Part shown: in pieces, positions 1 to 9,108 of the stretch | Layout: each line of letters starts with the position of its first letter | Numbering within the stretch: the stretch's first letter is position 1 | NCBI GenBank assembly: GCA_963835495.1 | Contig: CAWIFQ010000005.1 | Coordinates: 930,001 to 994,000, forward strand | Direction: 5' to 3' | Length of the DNA: 64,000 nucleotides | DNA from: Acaudatibacter sp963835495 | GTDB lineage: Bacteria > Pseudomonadota > Alphaproteobacteria > Caulobacterales > Caulobacteraceae | Notes under the pieces: generated by a model | What the model was told of the DNA's origin: nothing | Database searches by the model: none | What the model saw: the letters and a program-made list of their open reading frames with translations, nothing else | Translations under genes and position numbers: made by a program

Positions 1-690
1 CTGGTGCTGCGCTTCGCCTCCCGCGTCGCCGCCGCCGGCATGACCGTCTACTGCCCGCACCTGTTCGGCGAGGCCGGCAAGCAGATCCGGCCGCTCAATG
101 CGCTGGGAACCATGGTCAAGGGCATCTGCATCCGCCGCGAGTTCGACGTCTGGTCGACCGACCGCTCCAGCCCGATCGTCGACTGGCTGCGGGCGCTGGC
201 GAAGCAGGCGCATGCCGAGTGCGGCGGGCGCGGCGTCGGCGCGGTCGGCATGTGCTTCACCGGCAATTTCGCCCTGGCGATGATGACCGAGCCGGCGGTG
301 GTGGCGCCGGTGCTTTCGCAGCCGTCGCTGCCGTTGCCGATGGGGCCCGGCAAGGCGAAGCGCGGCGCGGCGATCGGGGTCTCGCCGGCGGAGATCAAAT
401 GCGCCCGCCAGCGGATGGAGGACGAGGACCTGACCATGCTCGGCCTGCGCTTCGAGGGCGACAGCTATGTGCCGCCGGAGCGCTTCGCGGCCATGAGCGC
501 GGCGCTGGGGCCGCGGTTCGAGCCGGTCGTGCTGGACCCGAAGGACGCCGCGCCGAACCAGATGATGGCCATGCCCCACTCGGTGCTGACCATCCACCTC
601 AAGGACGACGACCCGGACGGGCCGACCAAACAGGTCGAGCAGCGGGTGATCGCGTTCTTCAAGGCGCGCACGGCGGCGCCGGCGCCTTGA
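1..690 (+). CDS. Dienelactone hydrolase family protein (5' end outside window)
   Basis: The reading frame is open from the first base, so the true start lies upstream. About 229 residues are visible. The motif GMCFTG near residue 85 matches the Gly-x-Cys-x-Gly nucleophile elbow of dienelactone hydrolases, an alpha/beta-hydrolase family that opens lactones and similar esters in the cytoplasm. A downstream Asp (in EGDSY) and a His (in MPHSV) are plausible triad partners, but they cannot be confirmed by eye. The gene is followed after 32 bases by a small lipoprotein gene on the same strand. The substrate is unknown. Confidence 0.75.
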   Translation: MVLRFASRVAAAGMTVYCPHLFGEAGKQIRPLNALGTMVKGICIRREFDVWSTDRSSPIVDWLRALAKQAHAECGGRGVGAVGMCFTGNFALAMMTEPAVVAPVLSQPSLPLPMGPGKAKRGAAIGVSPAEIKCARQRMEDEDLTMLGLRFEGDSYVPPERFAAMSAALGPRFEPVVLDPKDAAPNQMMAMPHSVLTIHLKDDDPDGPTKQVEQRVIAFFKARTAAPAP

Positions 691-722
691 GCCGGCCACG
701 CGGGCGGGGCAGAAGGCCGGCG

Positions 723-1235
723 ATGACAAGGTGGAAGCCGATCTTCGCGGGCCTGGCGCTGCTCCTCTGCGCCTGCGCCACCACCCAGCGCATCGGGGCG
801 GCCAACGATGTCCACGCCCTGCTGATCGCCATCCGCGACGACGACCATGCCGCCTTCGACGCCCATGTGGACCGGGTCGCGCTGGAACACGAGCTGGAGG
901 CGCGGCTGCTCGATCGCACCCAGCAGCCAAACACCGACGATACGGTGAAGGCCCTGGGCGCGCTGTTGGCCCGGCCGCTGGCGCAGCTGGCCGGCGACGC
1001 GCTGATCCGGCCGAAGGTGTTCCGCGCGGTCGCCGAGTACTTCGGCTATCGGCCGCAGACGCCGATCCCGAACCAGTTCGAGATCGCCGGGGCGCTGAGG
1101 GCGCTGCCCGACGGCCGCGTCTGCGCCGCCAAGACCCACAAGGGGCCATGCCTGATCACCTTCGCCAACGAGGGCGGGACCTGGCGACTGGTGAGTTTCG
1201 ACGGTGACATCAGCCTGCTACGCTTGGCGCCTTAA
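723..1235 (+). CDS. Putative lipoprotein, DUF2939-like
   Basis: A 170-residue protein. The N-terminus has a basic start, a Leu/Ala-rich hydrophobic stretch and a Cys-containing end (LLLCACATT), which fits a lipoprotein signal with modification at one of the two cysteines. The body pattern (a run such as AIRDDDHAAFDAHVD followed by an amphipathic helix) resembles DUF2939, a family of small envelope proteins of unknown function. The ATG was chosen because it starts the signal peptide directly. It lies 10 bases upstream of the next gene and may be cotranscribed with it. Confidence 0.6.
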   Translation: MTRWKPIFAGLALLLCACATTQRIGAANDVHALLIAIRDDDHAAFDAHVDRVALEHELEARLLDRTQQPNTDDTVKALGALLARPLAQLAGDALIRPKVFRAVAEYFGYRPQTPIPNQFEIAGALRALPDGRVCAAKTHKGPCLITFANEGGTWRLVSFDGDISLLRLAP

Positions 1236-1245
1236 GAGCCCGGAC

Positions 1246-1803
1246 ATGTCGCGTATCGCCCGCTCTTGCCTGGCCCTCGCCGCCCTCTTGGTCGCCGTGA
1301 CGGCCGCCGCCGGACCCGCCACCGCGGCCGTCCGCATCTTCTCCTACGACTCCGCCAACGACGTCACGCGGCGCATCGCCGGCAACCTGACCTTCCAGTT
1401 CAAGCAGCGCCTGGTCTTCACCACCGTGCTCAACATCCGCTCGACCGAGGGCCGCGCCAGCGCCGACCTCAGGCCGGCCGACGAGCATGCGCTCGGCGGC
1501 GGCGGCCTGAACCGCCTGATCGGCCCCGGGGCGCAGGAGCGCGACCTCTACGAGGTCAGGTCCGACGGGGAAGGCGCCGAGCTGATCCACGCCTTCTGCC
1601 CCGGCTCGACCCGCGCCTGGCTGGCGTTCGGCCGCCTGGTGGAGGCCAAGCCGCTGCGCGTCCAGGTGATCGGCGATGCGCCCGGCGGCGCCGCGAAGCT
1701 GTGCCACACGCTGGATTTCAACTACCGCGGCGAGTGGAAGCTCCCGACCGGCACGCCCCCAGTCACCCCCAGCGACCTGAAGGAGCCGCGGTTTCCGTAC
1801 TAG
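1246..1803 (+). CDS. Exported hypothetical protein
   Basis: A 185-residue protein with a clear Sec signal peptide: a basic N-terminus, a hydrophobic Leu/Ala/Val core and a likely AxA cleavage after about residue 27 (PATAAVRI). The mature part contains two cysteines and no family I recognise. It probably resides in the periplasm. It follows the putative lipoprotein gene by 10 bases, so the two likely form a transcription unit. Confidence 0.6.
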   Translation: MSRIARSCLALAALLVAVTAAAGPATAAVRIFSYDSANDVTRRIAGNLTFQFKQRLVFTTVLNIRSTEGRASADLRPADEHALGGGGLNRLIGPGAQERDLYEVRSDGEGAELIHAFCPGSTRAWLAFGRLVEAKPLRVQVIGDAPGGAAKLCHTLDFNYRGEWKLPTGTPPVTPSDLKEPRFPY

Positions 1804-1853
1804 GGCGGCTTGAGACCGCTCAGGCGCCCGCCCGGTACACTGGTACATACCGC

Positions 1854-1946
1854 ACGTCATCGCCGGCTGTAGCGCGCAGCGCGGAATGCCGGCGACCCAC
1901 CGTGCCGCTGAGCAATGGGTGGCCGGGACAAGCCCGGCCATGACGT
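1854..1946. repeat. 93-bp palindromic repeat, family A copy 1
   Basis: The element starts with ACGTCATCGCCGGC and ends with GCCCGGCCATGACGT, so its ends are inverted repeats. The centre carries further short inverted segments (GCGGAATGCCGGC, GGGTGGCCGGGA). A second copy of the same length lies at 5295-5387. It fills the convergent space between the exported hypothetical gene and eda. Confidence 0.75.
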
Positions 1947-1986
1947 GGCGGATTCGAAGCCGCCAGCGCGGGCGCGGTCACATCCG

Positions 1987-2614
1987 TCAGCGCGGCCGTA
2001 ACGCCGCCGCTTCCTTCGCCAGCTGCTCGATCTTCGCGAACTCCCCTGCCGCGATCGTCTCGCGCGGGGCAATCCAGGAGCCGCCGACGCAGGCGACGTT
2101 GGGCAGCGCCAGGTAGGCGGCGGCGTTGCCGGCGTTGACCCCGCCGGTGGGGCAGAAGCGCGCCGTCGGGAACGGACCGCCCAGCGCCTTCAGCCCCTCG
2201 ACGCCGCCGACCTGCGCCGCCGGGAAGAACTTGAACGCCGAGAGGCCCGGCGGCCATCCCTTCCATCAGCTCGCTGGCGGTGGCGATGCCCGGGAGGAAC
2301 GGCAGGCCCGAGCCGATCGCCGCGTCCCGCAGCGCCGGCGTCATGCCCGGTGAGACGATGAACCTCGCGCCTGCGTCCAGCGCCGCCAGCACGTCGGCGG
2401 AGGTCAGGGCGGTGCCGACGCCGGGGATGGCGTCCGGGACGTCCCGCGCGATCGCCTGGATCGCGTCCAGCGCCGCCCCGGTGCGCAGCGTGATCTCGAT
2501 CGCCCGGATGCCGCCGGCGACCAGCGCCTTTGCCAGCGGGACGGCGTGGGCCGCGTCGTCGATCACCACCACCGGCATCACCGGGCCCGCCCGCAGGATT
2601 TCGTCGATCGTCAC
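1987..2614 (-). CDS. eda: KDPG/KHG aldolase (frameshifted)
   Basis: 2-dehydro-3-deoxy-6-phosphogluconate aldolase, the last step of the Entner-Doudoroff pathway, giving pyruvate and glyceraldehyde 3-phosphate. From a GTG start the frame encodes IEITLRT, PGVGTALT and FIVSPGMTP, all typical of the family. After LMEGMAAG the homology jumps by one base to LSAFKFFPA, which holds the Schiff-base lysine, and runs to a TGA at 1987. The shift falls in a CCC run near 2246-2248 and corresponds to one extra base. Corrected length is about 208 residues, normal for Eda. I judge the shift to be a sequencing error because both halves are fully conserved. Confidence 0.85.
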
Positions 2615-2693
2615 GGGCGTCTCCGAAGGATTAGAACCGGCGCGGCGGCGGAGCGTTAGCAACGCATCCGCCGCAGCAAGGAATAGGACGGCC

Positions 2694-5269
2694 ATGGCGT
2701 CCCCGAAACTGGCCAAATACCGCGCCAAGCGGGACTTTACCCGCACCGCCGAGCCAAGCGGCGACGAAGCCGCCCCCGCTTCGCACCGCCTGCGCTACGT
2801 GATCCAGAAGCACGCCGCCAGCCGGCTGCACTACGACCTGCGCCTGGAAGCGGACGGGGTGTTCAAGTCCTGGGCGGTGACGCGCGGCCCGTCACTCGAT
2901 CCGGCCGACAAGCGCCTGGCGGTCGAGGTCGAGGACCATCCGCTGGACTACGGCGACTTCGAGGGGACCATCCCCAAGGGCGAGTACGGCGGCGGCGTGG
3001 TCGAGCTGTGGGACCGCGGCTACTGGGCGCCGGAGGACGGCGCCGATCCGCTGAAATCGCTCAAGAAAGGCGAGCTGAAGTTCGTGCTCGAGGGCGAGAA
3101 GCTGCATGGGAGCTGGGTGCTGGTGCGCCTGAAGGACCGCGAGCGCGACAAGCGCCACAACTGGCTGCTGATCAAGCACCGCGACCAGGCCGCCCGTTCG
3201 CACGGCCAGGCGGACGTGCTGGACGAGGACCGTTCGGTGGCGTCGGGTCGCAGCATGGACGAGATCGCCGCCGGCACGGGCAAGGCGCCGAAGCCCTTCA
3301 TCCGCGCCAACACGAAGGGGGTCGCGAAGGCGGCGATGGCGAAGGCGGACGCGGTGTGGAAATCGGACCGGTCGGGCGCGGACATGCCCAGGTTCGTCGA
3401 GCCGGAGCTCACCCGCCTGCTCGAGCGGCCGCCCAGCGGCGCGGGCTGGGCGCACGAGGTGAAGTTCGACGGCTATCGCATGCAGCTGCGCGTCGAGGCC
3501 GGCGAGGCGCGGCTGCGCACCCGCAAGGGCCTCGATTGGACCGAGCGGTTCCCCGAGATCGCCAAGGCCGGCGAGGGACTGCCCGACTGCATGCTCGACG
3601 GCGAGATCGTCGCCCTCGACGACAACGGCGCGCCAGACTTCGCGGCGCTGCAGGCCGCGTTGTCGGCCAAGGACACGGGGCGGCTGGTCTACTTCGTCTT
3701 CGACGCCCTGTTCGCCGAAGGCCAGGATCTGCGCGCCCTGCCGCTGAGCGAGCGCAAGGCGCGGCTGGACAAGCTGTTGGGCGCACTGAAAGGCCCGGCG
3801 GCGCAACGGATCCGTTTCGTCGAGCACTTCGCGACCGGGGGCGATGCGGTGCTGCGCTCGGCCTGCCGCATGTCGCTGGAGGGGATCGTCTCCAAGCGGC
3901 TGGATGCGCCCTATCGCTCCGGGCGCGGCGACGCCTGGACCAAGTCCAAGTGCCGCGCCGGCCAGGAGGTGGTGATCGGCGGCTGGACCACCACCGGCAA
4001 TGCGTTCCGCTCGCTGATCGTCGGCGCCTATCGGGACGGCAAGCTGATCCACCTCGGCCGGGTGGGGACGGGCTTCGGCAAGGACAAGCTCGAACGGCTG
4101 CTGCCGGCGCTGAAGGCGCTGGAGACCGACGCTTCGCCGTTTGTGGGACCGGGCGCGCCGAAGAAGGCGGCGGGCGTGCATTGGGTGAAGCCGACCCTGG
4201 TGGCCGAGGTCGAGTACGCCGGCTTCACCGGCGACGGCCTGGTGCGGCAGGCCAGTTTCAAGGGCCTGCGCGAGGACAAGCCGGCCGGCGAGGTGACGCC
4301 GGAGCAGCCCGCGCCGCCGGGCGAGCCGCTGGCCGCGACAAAACCGGTTGCGGCGAAGAGCGCGGCGAAATCCAATGTCGTCATGGGCGTCACCATCTCG
4401 CACCCGGACAAGGCGCTCTGGCCCGACGACGGCGAAGGCGCGCCGGTCACCAAGCTCGACCTGGCGCGCTACTACGAGGCGGTCGGCCGACTGGATGATG
4501 CCGCACATCAAGGGCCGGCCCTGCTCGATCATCCGCGCGCCGGACGGCATCGACGGCGAGCGGTTCTTCCAGCGCCACGCCGGCAAGGGGACCTCGAGCC
4601 TGCTCGAGATCGTCACCGTCTCCGGCGATCGCCAGCCCTACCTGCAGATCGACCGCAAGGAGGGCCTCGCCGCCGTCGCGCAGCAGGCCGGGGTCGAGCT
4701 GCATCCATGGAACAACTGGCCGGGCGAGCCGGACCTGCCCGGCCGCCTGGTGTTCGACCTCGATCCGTCGGAGGGGCTCGGCTTCGACGCGGTGATCGAG
4801 GCGGCGAAGGCGATCAAGCAGCGGCTGGAGGCGCTGGGGCTCGACACGCTTCTGCAAGACCACCGGCGGCAAGGGCCTGCACGTGGTGACGCCGCTGACC
4901 CGCGACGCGAAGCTGGACTGGCCCACCGCCAAGGCCTTCGCCCGCGAGGTCTGCGCCCGCCTCGCCGCCGACCAGCCGGACCGCTACCTGGTCAACATGG
5001 CCAAGGCCAAGCGCGCCGGGAAGATCTTCCTCGACTACCTGCGCAACGACCGCATGTCGACCGCCGTCGCGCCGCTCTCGCCGCGCGGCCGCCCCGGCGC
5101 CCCGGTCTCGATGCCGCTGACCTGGACGCAGGTGAAACGGGGGCTGGATCCCAAGAAATACACCCTGCGCACGGCCCCGGCGCTGCTCGCGAAGTCGACG
5201 GCGTGGGAGGGCTACGACGAGGCGGCGCGGCCGCTGAGGGACGCGATCAAGAAGCTGGCGAAGGGGTAG
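2694..5269 (+). CDS. ligD: Multifunctional ATP-dependent DNA ligase D (frameshifted)
   Basis: End-joining ligase of bacterial NHEJ. Domain order: an N-terminal 3'-phosphoesterase (SRLHYDLRLE about residues 43-52), an ATP-dependent ligase with motif I lysine in EVKFDGYR and the OB part (VVIGGWT), then a primase-like polymerase domain (SHPDKALWP, DLDPSEG). Two single-base shifts interrupt it. Near 4490 the product changes frame before MMPHIKGRPCSI, and near 4851 before TFCKTTGGKGLHVV. Total length is two bases over a multiple of three, consistent with two extra bases. Corrected length is about 857 residues, normal for three-domain LigD. Its partner Ku is encoded at 8050-8907. Confidence 0.92.
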
Positions 5270-5294
5270 GGCAGAAGGGCCCCCTGCCCCACCC

Positions 5295-5387
5295 ACGTCA
5301 TTGCCGGCTGGAGCGCGAAGCGCGGAATGCCGGCAACCCATTGGGCCGCCGCATGATGGGTGGCCGGGACGAGCCCGGCCATGACGT
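5295..5387. repeat. 93-bp palindromic repeat, family A copy 2
   Basis: Second copy of the element at 1854-1946, also 93 bp. It begins ACGTCATTGCCGGCTGG and ends CCCGGCCATGACGT, with the same internal GCGGAATGCCGGC and GGGTGGCCGGGAC blocks. It lies between ligD and the ABC transporter genes. Confidence 0.75.
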
Positions 5388-5451
5388 CGTTCATTGAAAT
5401 TGCCGCGCCGCCGCTCTGGCGCGGTCAAGCCGGGCGGATTATCCGGGGTCG

Positions 5452-6075
5452 ATGGAGACGACCGCCGCCACGCCGCGCCTGCGCATCGCGGGCCTGAAGA
5501 GCGCGCTCGCCGGGCCGTTCGACCTGGCGATCTCGCCTGGCGAATGCATCGGCATCACCGGCGCGTCCGGCGCCGGCAAGAGCCTGTTGCTGCGGATGAT
5601 CTGCGACCTGGACCCCAACGAGGGCGAGGCGTGGTTGGACGGCGCGGCGCGCAGCGGCATGCCGGCGCCTGCCTGGCGGCGGCAGGTGCTGTATGTGCCG
5701 GCCGAGTCGGGCTGGTGGGACGAGCGGATCGCCGCCCACTTCGCCAAGGACAAGCGCCAGGCGGCCGGCGAGCTGGTCGGGCGGCTGGGGCTGCCGCCCG
5801 GCATCCTGGACGGGTCGGTCTCGCGGCTTTCGACCGGCGAGCGGCAACGCCTGTCGTTGACGCGGGCGCTGCTGATGGCCTCGCCGGTGCTGCTGCTGGA
5901 TGAGCCGACCAGCGCCCTCGACGGCGGCGGGCAGGCAAGGGTGGAGGAGATCCTGATGGAGCGGACGGCGGCGGGGATGGCGCTGGTGCTGGTCACCCAC
6001 GATCCAGGCCAGGCCGTGCGCCTGGCCGATCGGCGCTTCGTCATGGCCGATCGCCACCTGGCGGCCGCGCCATGA
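5452..6075 (+). CDS. fetA: ABC transporter ATP-binding protein, FetA/YbbL type
   Basis: A 207-residue ABC ATPase. The Walker A is GASGAGKS (about residues 42-49), the signature loop is LSTGERQRL and the Walker B is VLLLDEPTSALD, with a switch His in VTHDPGQ. The short length and the overlap with a UPF0014-type permease match the FetAB family, reported in E. coli as an iron exporter linked to oxidative stress. The downstream permease start overlaps the stop by four bases (ATGA), indicating translational coupling. The exported substrate here is inferred from the family only. Confidence 0.85.
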   Translation: METTAATPRLRIAGLKSALAGPFDLAISPGECIGITGASGAGKSLLLRMICDLDPNEGEAWLDGAARSGMPAPAWRRQVLYVPAESGWWDERIAAHFAKDKRQAAGELVGRLGLPPGILDGSVSRLSTGERQRLSLTRALLMASPVLLLDEPTSALDGGGQARVEEILMERTAAGMALVLVTHDPGQAVRLADRRFVMADRHLAAAP

Positions 6076-6881
6076 ACGCGGCGATCTCACTGACGCCAGG
6101 CGACCTGGCGATCGCCGCCAGCCTGATCGTGTTCGACGCGCTGATGTCGCTGGTGTTCCAGCTGAACCTGCACTGGAAGATCCTGATCGCCAGCGTGCGG
6201 CTGGTCGTGCAGCTGGTGGCGATCGGCTACGTGCTGAAGTTCATCTTCGCCCTCAACAACCCGGCCGTGACGCTGCTGCTGATCGTGGTCATGGTGCTGA
6301 TCGCGGCGCGCGAGACGGCGGCCAGGTCCGAGCGGCGGTTCGTGGGCCAGACCGGGCTGGCGATCGGCGCGGCCAGCGTGGCCTCCGCCACGCTGATCAC
6401 CGCGTTGTTCGCCCTGACCACCGCGCTCAGGCCGCACCCCTGGTATGACCCGCGCTACGCCGTCCCGCTGGCCGGCATCCTGCTCGGCAATGTGCTCAAC
6501 GCCACCAGCCTGTCGCTCGACAGCCTGCTTGGCGGCATGGCGGTGCAGAAACCGGCGGTGGAAGCCCGGCTGACGCTCGGCGCCACCTACTGGGAGACTG
6601 CGACGCCCTATGTGCGCGACGCGATCCGGCGCGGGCTGGTGCCGATCATCAACCAGATGTCCGCCGCCGGCGTCGTCACCCTGCCGGGCATCATGACCGG
6701 ACAGATCCTCGCCGGTCTCGATCCGATCGAAGCGGTCAAGTATCAGATATTGCTGATGTTCTTACTTGCGGGTGGCAGCGGGCTGGCCGCGGCCGGCGCG
6801 GCCTACCTCGCCGCCTGGCGCCTGACCGACCCGCGCCAGCGCCTCCGCCTCGACCGGTTGGTCTCGCGAACCGGGCCTTAA
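6072..6881 (+). CDS. fetB: ABC transporter permease, FetB/UPF0014 family
   Basis: A 269-residue inner-membrane protein with about seven hydrophobic segments. The conserved UPF0014 features ILLGNVLNATSLSLD and LPGIMTGQILAG (GMMTGQ-type motif) are present. It forms the membrane part of the exporter with the preceding ATPase. The ATG overlaps the ATPase stop by four bases. An out-of-frame hydrophobic start is not needed, since the first residues are immediately followed by a membrane helix. Confidence 0.85.
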   Translation: MNAAISLTPGDLAIAASLIVFDALMSLVFQLNLHWKILIASVRLVVQLVAIGYVLKFIFALNNPAVTLLLIVVMVLIAARETAARSERRFVGQTGLAIGAASVASATLITALFALTTALRPHPWYDPRYAVPLAGILLGNVLNATSLSLDSLLGGMAVQKPAVEARLTLGATYWETATPYVRDAIRRGLVPIINQMSAAGVVTLPGIMTGQILAGLDPIEAVKYQILLMFLLAGGSGLAAAGAAYLAAWRLTDPRQRLRLDRLVSRTGP

Positions 6882-6923
6882 CCGCACGGTCGGTATCGTC
6901 GTTCCCGAGCAGGAGGCCGTGAG

Positions 6924-7355
6924 ATGCAGCTTTCGCACAGAGTGCGCCTGGTCGCTGGTGCGATGGTCGCCGCGGCGTTGCTGGCCGGGCCGGCGGCGCG
7001 GGCGGGGACCGGGTTCCTCACCTACGACGGCTGGGACTCGGTGCAGCAGGGCCGGGGCGGCGAGAAGAAGGTGGTCGACGGCGTCGACTTCTGGATGGCC
7101 GGCTCGCCGCCGCGCCGGTTCAAGATCCTCGGCACGATCGACGGCGCGCGCCGCAAGGGCGGCCTGGTCGGCATGGTCAGCTTCTCCAGCCCGGAAGACG
7201 CCGTCGCCAAACAGACGATGACGGCCGGCGGCGATGCGGTGATCCTCACCGACGCCCGCGCCGCGAACTATCTGGTGGTGAAGTATCTCCCGGACGCGCC
7301 GGACACGCCGGCGTACGAGCCGCCGCCACAGCCCGCGCTCGCCGTCCGTTTCTAG
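6924..7355 (+). CDS. Exported hypothetical protein
   Basis: A 143-residue protein with a Sec signal peptide (HRVRL basic start, Ala/Val/Leu core, cleavage near ARA-GTG at about residue 28). The mature region has a pattern GTIDGARRKGG and a Pro-rich tail. I recognise no domain. It follows fetB by about 40 bases on the same strand. Its stop overlaps that of the convergent tetR gene by four bases. Confidence 0.6.
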   Translation: MQLSHRVRLVAGAMVAAALLAGPAARAGTGFLTYDGWDSVQQGRGGEKKVVDGVDFWMAGSPPRRFKILGTIDGARRKGGLVGMVSFSSPEDAVAKQTMTAGGDAVILTDARAANYLVVKYLPDAPDTPAYEPPPQPALAVRF

Positions 7356-8002
7356 GGGATCGAAGCAGCTGGCCGGCCGGGGGCCGAGACCAGCGCCAAG
7401 AAGTTGCCCAGGAAGCGCACCAGCGCCTCTCTCACCTGCGGCCGCGGCGATGGGGTCGCCGGCAGGATGAAGTGCTCGAGCCGGATGAACGTCAGCCCGG
7501 CCATGAACAGCCGGGCGGTCTCGTGCGGGTTCGGCGTGGCGATGCGGCCGGCGAGCTGGAACTCGCGGAAGCGGTCCCCGACCAGGCGCGCCTCCTCGGC
7601 GAACAGCGCATCGAGGTAATGCGCGCGCTCGGCCGGCAGCAGGTTGCGCTCGGCCATCAGCATTTCCTGGAGCTTCTGCTCCCGCGGATCCGACCACAGC
7701 TCCAGCTGGTCGGCGGCGTAGGTGGCGCAGAATCCCGCCGGATCGTCCTTGAGCGCTGCGTATCGGCTCCCGCGCAGTCGTTCGGCCGAGTTCGCCGGCC
7801 CCCAGGCGTCGACCAGGGCGCGGAAAATCGCCGCCTTGCCGGCGAAGTGGTTGTAGAGGCTGCTCTCGCGCAGCCCCACGGCGCGGGCCAGCTCGCGCAC
7901 CGAGGTCGCGGCGAACCCTTGCCGGGCGAACAGCTCCAGCGCCGCGTCGAGGATGCGCTGGCGCGTGGAGGTGTCTTCCGAGGGACGGGCGGCGGCCGGC
8001 AT
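7352..8002 (-). CDS. TetR/AcrR family transcriptional regulator
   Basis: A 216-residue repressor. The N-terminal helix-turn-helix is clear: RILDAALELFARQGFAATS followed by VRELARAVGLRESSLYNHF (about residues 15-55). The C-terminal ligand domain is unassigned. A perfect 14-bp palindrome lies 14-27 bases upstream of the start codon and is the obvious autoregulatory operator. The target genes could include the divergent region toward Ku, but that is inference. Confidence 0.85.
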   Translation of the reverse strand: MPAAARPSEDTSTRQRILDAALELFARQGFAATSVRELARAVGLRESSLYNHFAGKAAIFRALVDAWGPANSAERLRGSRYAALKDDPAGFCATYAADQLELWSDPREQKLQEMLMAERNLLPAERAHYLDALFAEEARLVGDRFREFQLAGRIATPNPHETARLFMAGLTFIRLEHFILPATPSPRPQVREALVRFLGNFLALVSAPGRPAASIP

Positions 8003-8015
8003 AACCGCTTCTTAA

Positions 8016-8029
8016 CGAACGATCGTTCG
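8016..8029. promoter_or_regulatory. Perfect palindrome, probable TetR operator
   Basis: CGAACGATCGTTCG is a perfect 14-bp inverted repeat just upstream of the TetR start at 8002. Position and symmetry fit self-repression. Many TetR operators have the AACGAACGNTCGTT style core. Confidence 0.55.
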
Positions 8030-8049
8030 CGCCGCAATCGCTGCGGTGG

Positions 8050-8907
8050 TCAGGAAGCTCGCTTGCGGGTCGCGGCCTTACGCCGGGGGTGAGCCGCGGC
8101 CGCCTTCTTCGCGGGCGCCCGCCGCCCGCCGGCGCTCTGGCCCAGGCTCTTGCGCAGGGCGGCCAGCAGGTCGACGACGTTCGTGTCCTCGGGCGCCTCC
8201 ACCTCGACGCCGCCGCCCTGGCCCTTCTCCTTGCGGGCGATCAGCTCCTTCAGCGCGTCTTCGTAGCGGTCGGTGAACTTCGAGGGATCGAACGCGCCGG
8301 ATTGCTGGTCGATGATCTTCTCGGCGATCTCGACCATGGCGCGGTCGGCCTTGGTGTTGGGGATGTCGTCGAACGCCTCGGCTGGATCGCGCACCTCGTC
8401 GTGGGCGCGCAACGTGTAGGCCAGCATGCCGTCGTCGCGCGGCTCGATTGCGAGCAGGCGCTCGCGGGTGTGCATCACCACCCGGCCCAGCGCGATCTTG
8501 TCGGTGTGCTTCATCGCCTCGCGGATCACCGCGTAGGCCTCGAGCGCCAGCTTGCCGTCCGGGACCAGGAAATAGGGTTCGTCCCAGTACAGCCAGTCGA
8601 TGTCGGCGGCGTCGACGAAACGGTCAATGTCGATCGTGCGGGTGCTTTCCAGCCGCACGGCGGCGATCTCCTCGTCGGTGACGATCACGTAGCGGTCCTT
8701 GTCGACTTCGTAGCCCTTGACGATGTCGTCGCGGTCGATCGGCCCGGTCTCGGGGTCGGTCGGGATCATGCGGATGCGGTTGTGGGTCTTGGCCGAGAGC
8801 ATGTTGAAGTGCACCTCGCCGCCGCGCGCGGTGGCCGTGTAGAGCGCCACCGGGCAGGTGACCAGCGACAGCTTCAGATGCCCCTGCCAGGTCGGTCGTC
8901 CGCGCAT
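8050..8907 (-). CDS. ku: Non-homologous end joining protein Ku
   Basis: A 285-residue Ku-type DNA end-binding protein. The N-terminus (RPTWQGHLKLSLVTCPVALY) and the run DEEIAAVRLESTRTIDIDRF are diagnostic for bacterial Ku, followed by ALGRVVMHTRE. The C-terminal tail is lysine/arginine rich (APAKKAAAAHPRRKAATRKR), typical of tails that contact DNA and LigD. Ku bridges double-strand break ends and recruits LigD, whose gene lies about 2.8 kb upstream on the other strand, so a complete two-component NHEJ system is present. Confidence 0.95.
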   Translation of the reverse strand: MRGRPTWQGHLKLSLVTCPVALYTATARGGEVHFNMLSAKTHNRIRMIPTDPETGPIDRDDIVKGYEVDKDRYVIVTDEEIAAVRLESTRTIDIDRFVDAADIDWLYWDEPYFLVPDGKLALEAYAVIREAMKHTDKIALGRVVMHTRERLLAIEPRDDGMLAYTLRAHDEVRDPAEAFDDIPNTKADRAMVEIAEKIIDQQSGAFDPSKFTDRYEDALKELIARKEKGQGGGVEVEAPEDTNVVDLLAALRKSLGQSAGGRRAPAKKAAAAHPRRKAATRKRAS

Positions 8908-8968
8908 GCTGGTGTCTCCATCCGGAGACTCGAGAACGCATACCAGAGGCTGGCGTTCAAGCCGCGGG

Positions 8969-9080
8969 CCCCCTCCACCCCATCGGGGTCCCCCTCCCCG
9001 ATGGGGGAGGAGATTGGGTCAGCGACTTCCTTCTCCTCACCCGTAGAGGGAGGGGGACCGCGTAGCGGTGGGAGGGGGCT
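8969..9080. repeat. Palindromic intergenic repeat, family B copy 1
   Basis: The arms CCCCCTCCACCCCATCGGGG and CCGCGTAGCGGTGGGAGGGGG are inverted relative to each other, with nested GGGTCCCCCTCCCCGATGGG and CTCACCCGTAGAGGGAGGGG hairpins. The same architecture is found at 19971-20087. It occupies most of the 201-base gap between Ku and the large sensor kinase gene. Confidence 0.7.
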
Positions 9081-9108
9081 CGCCGCAAGCTCAGTGCGGC
9101 TAGGTTCC

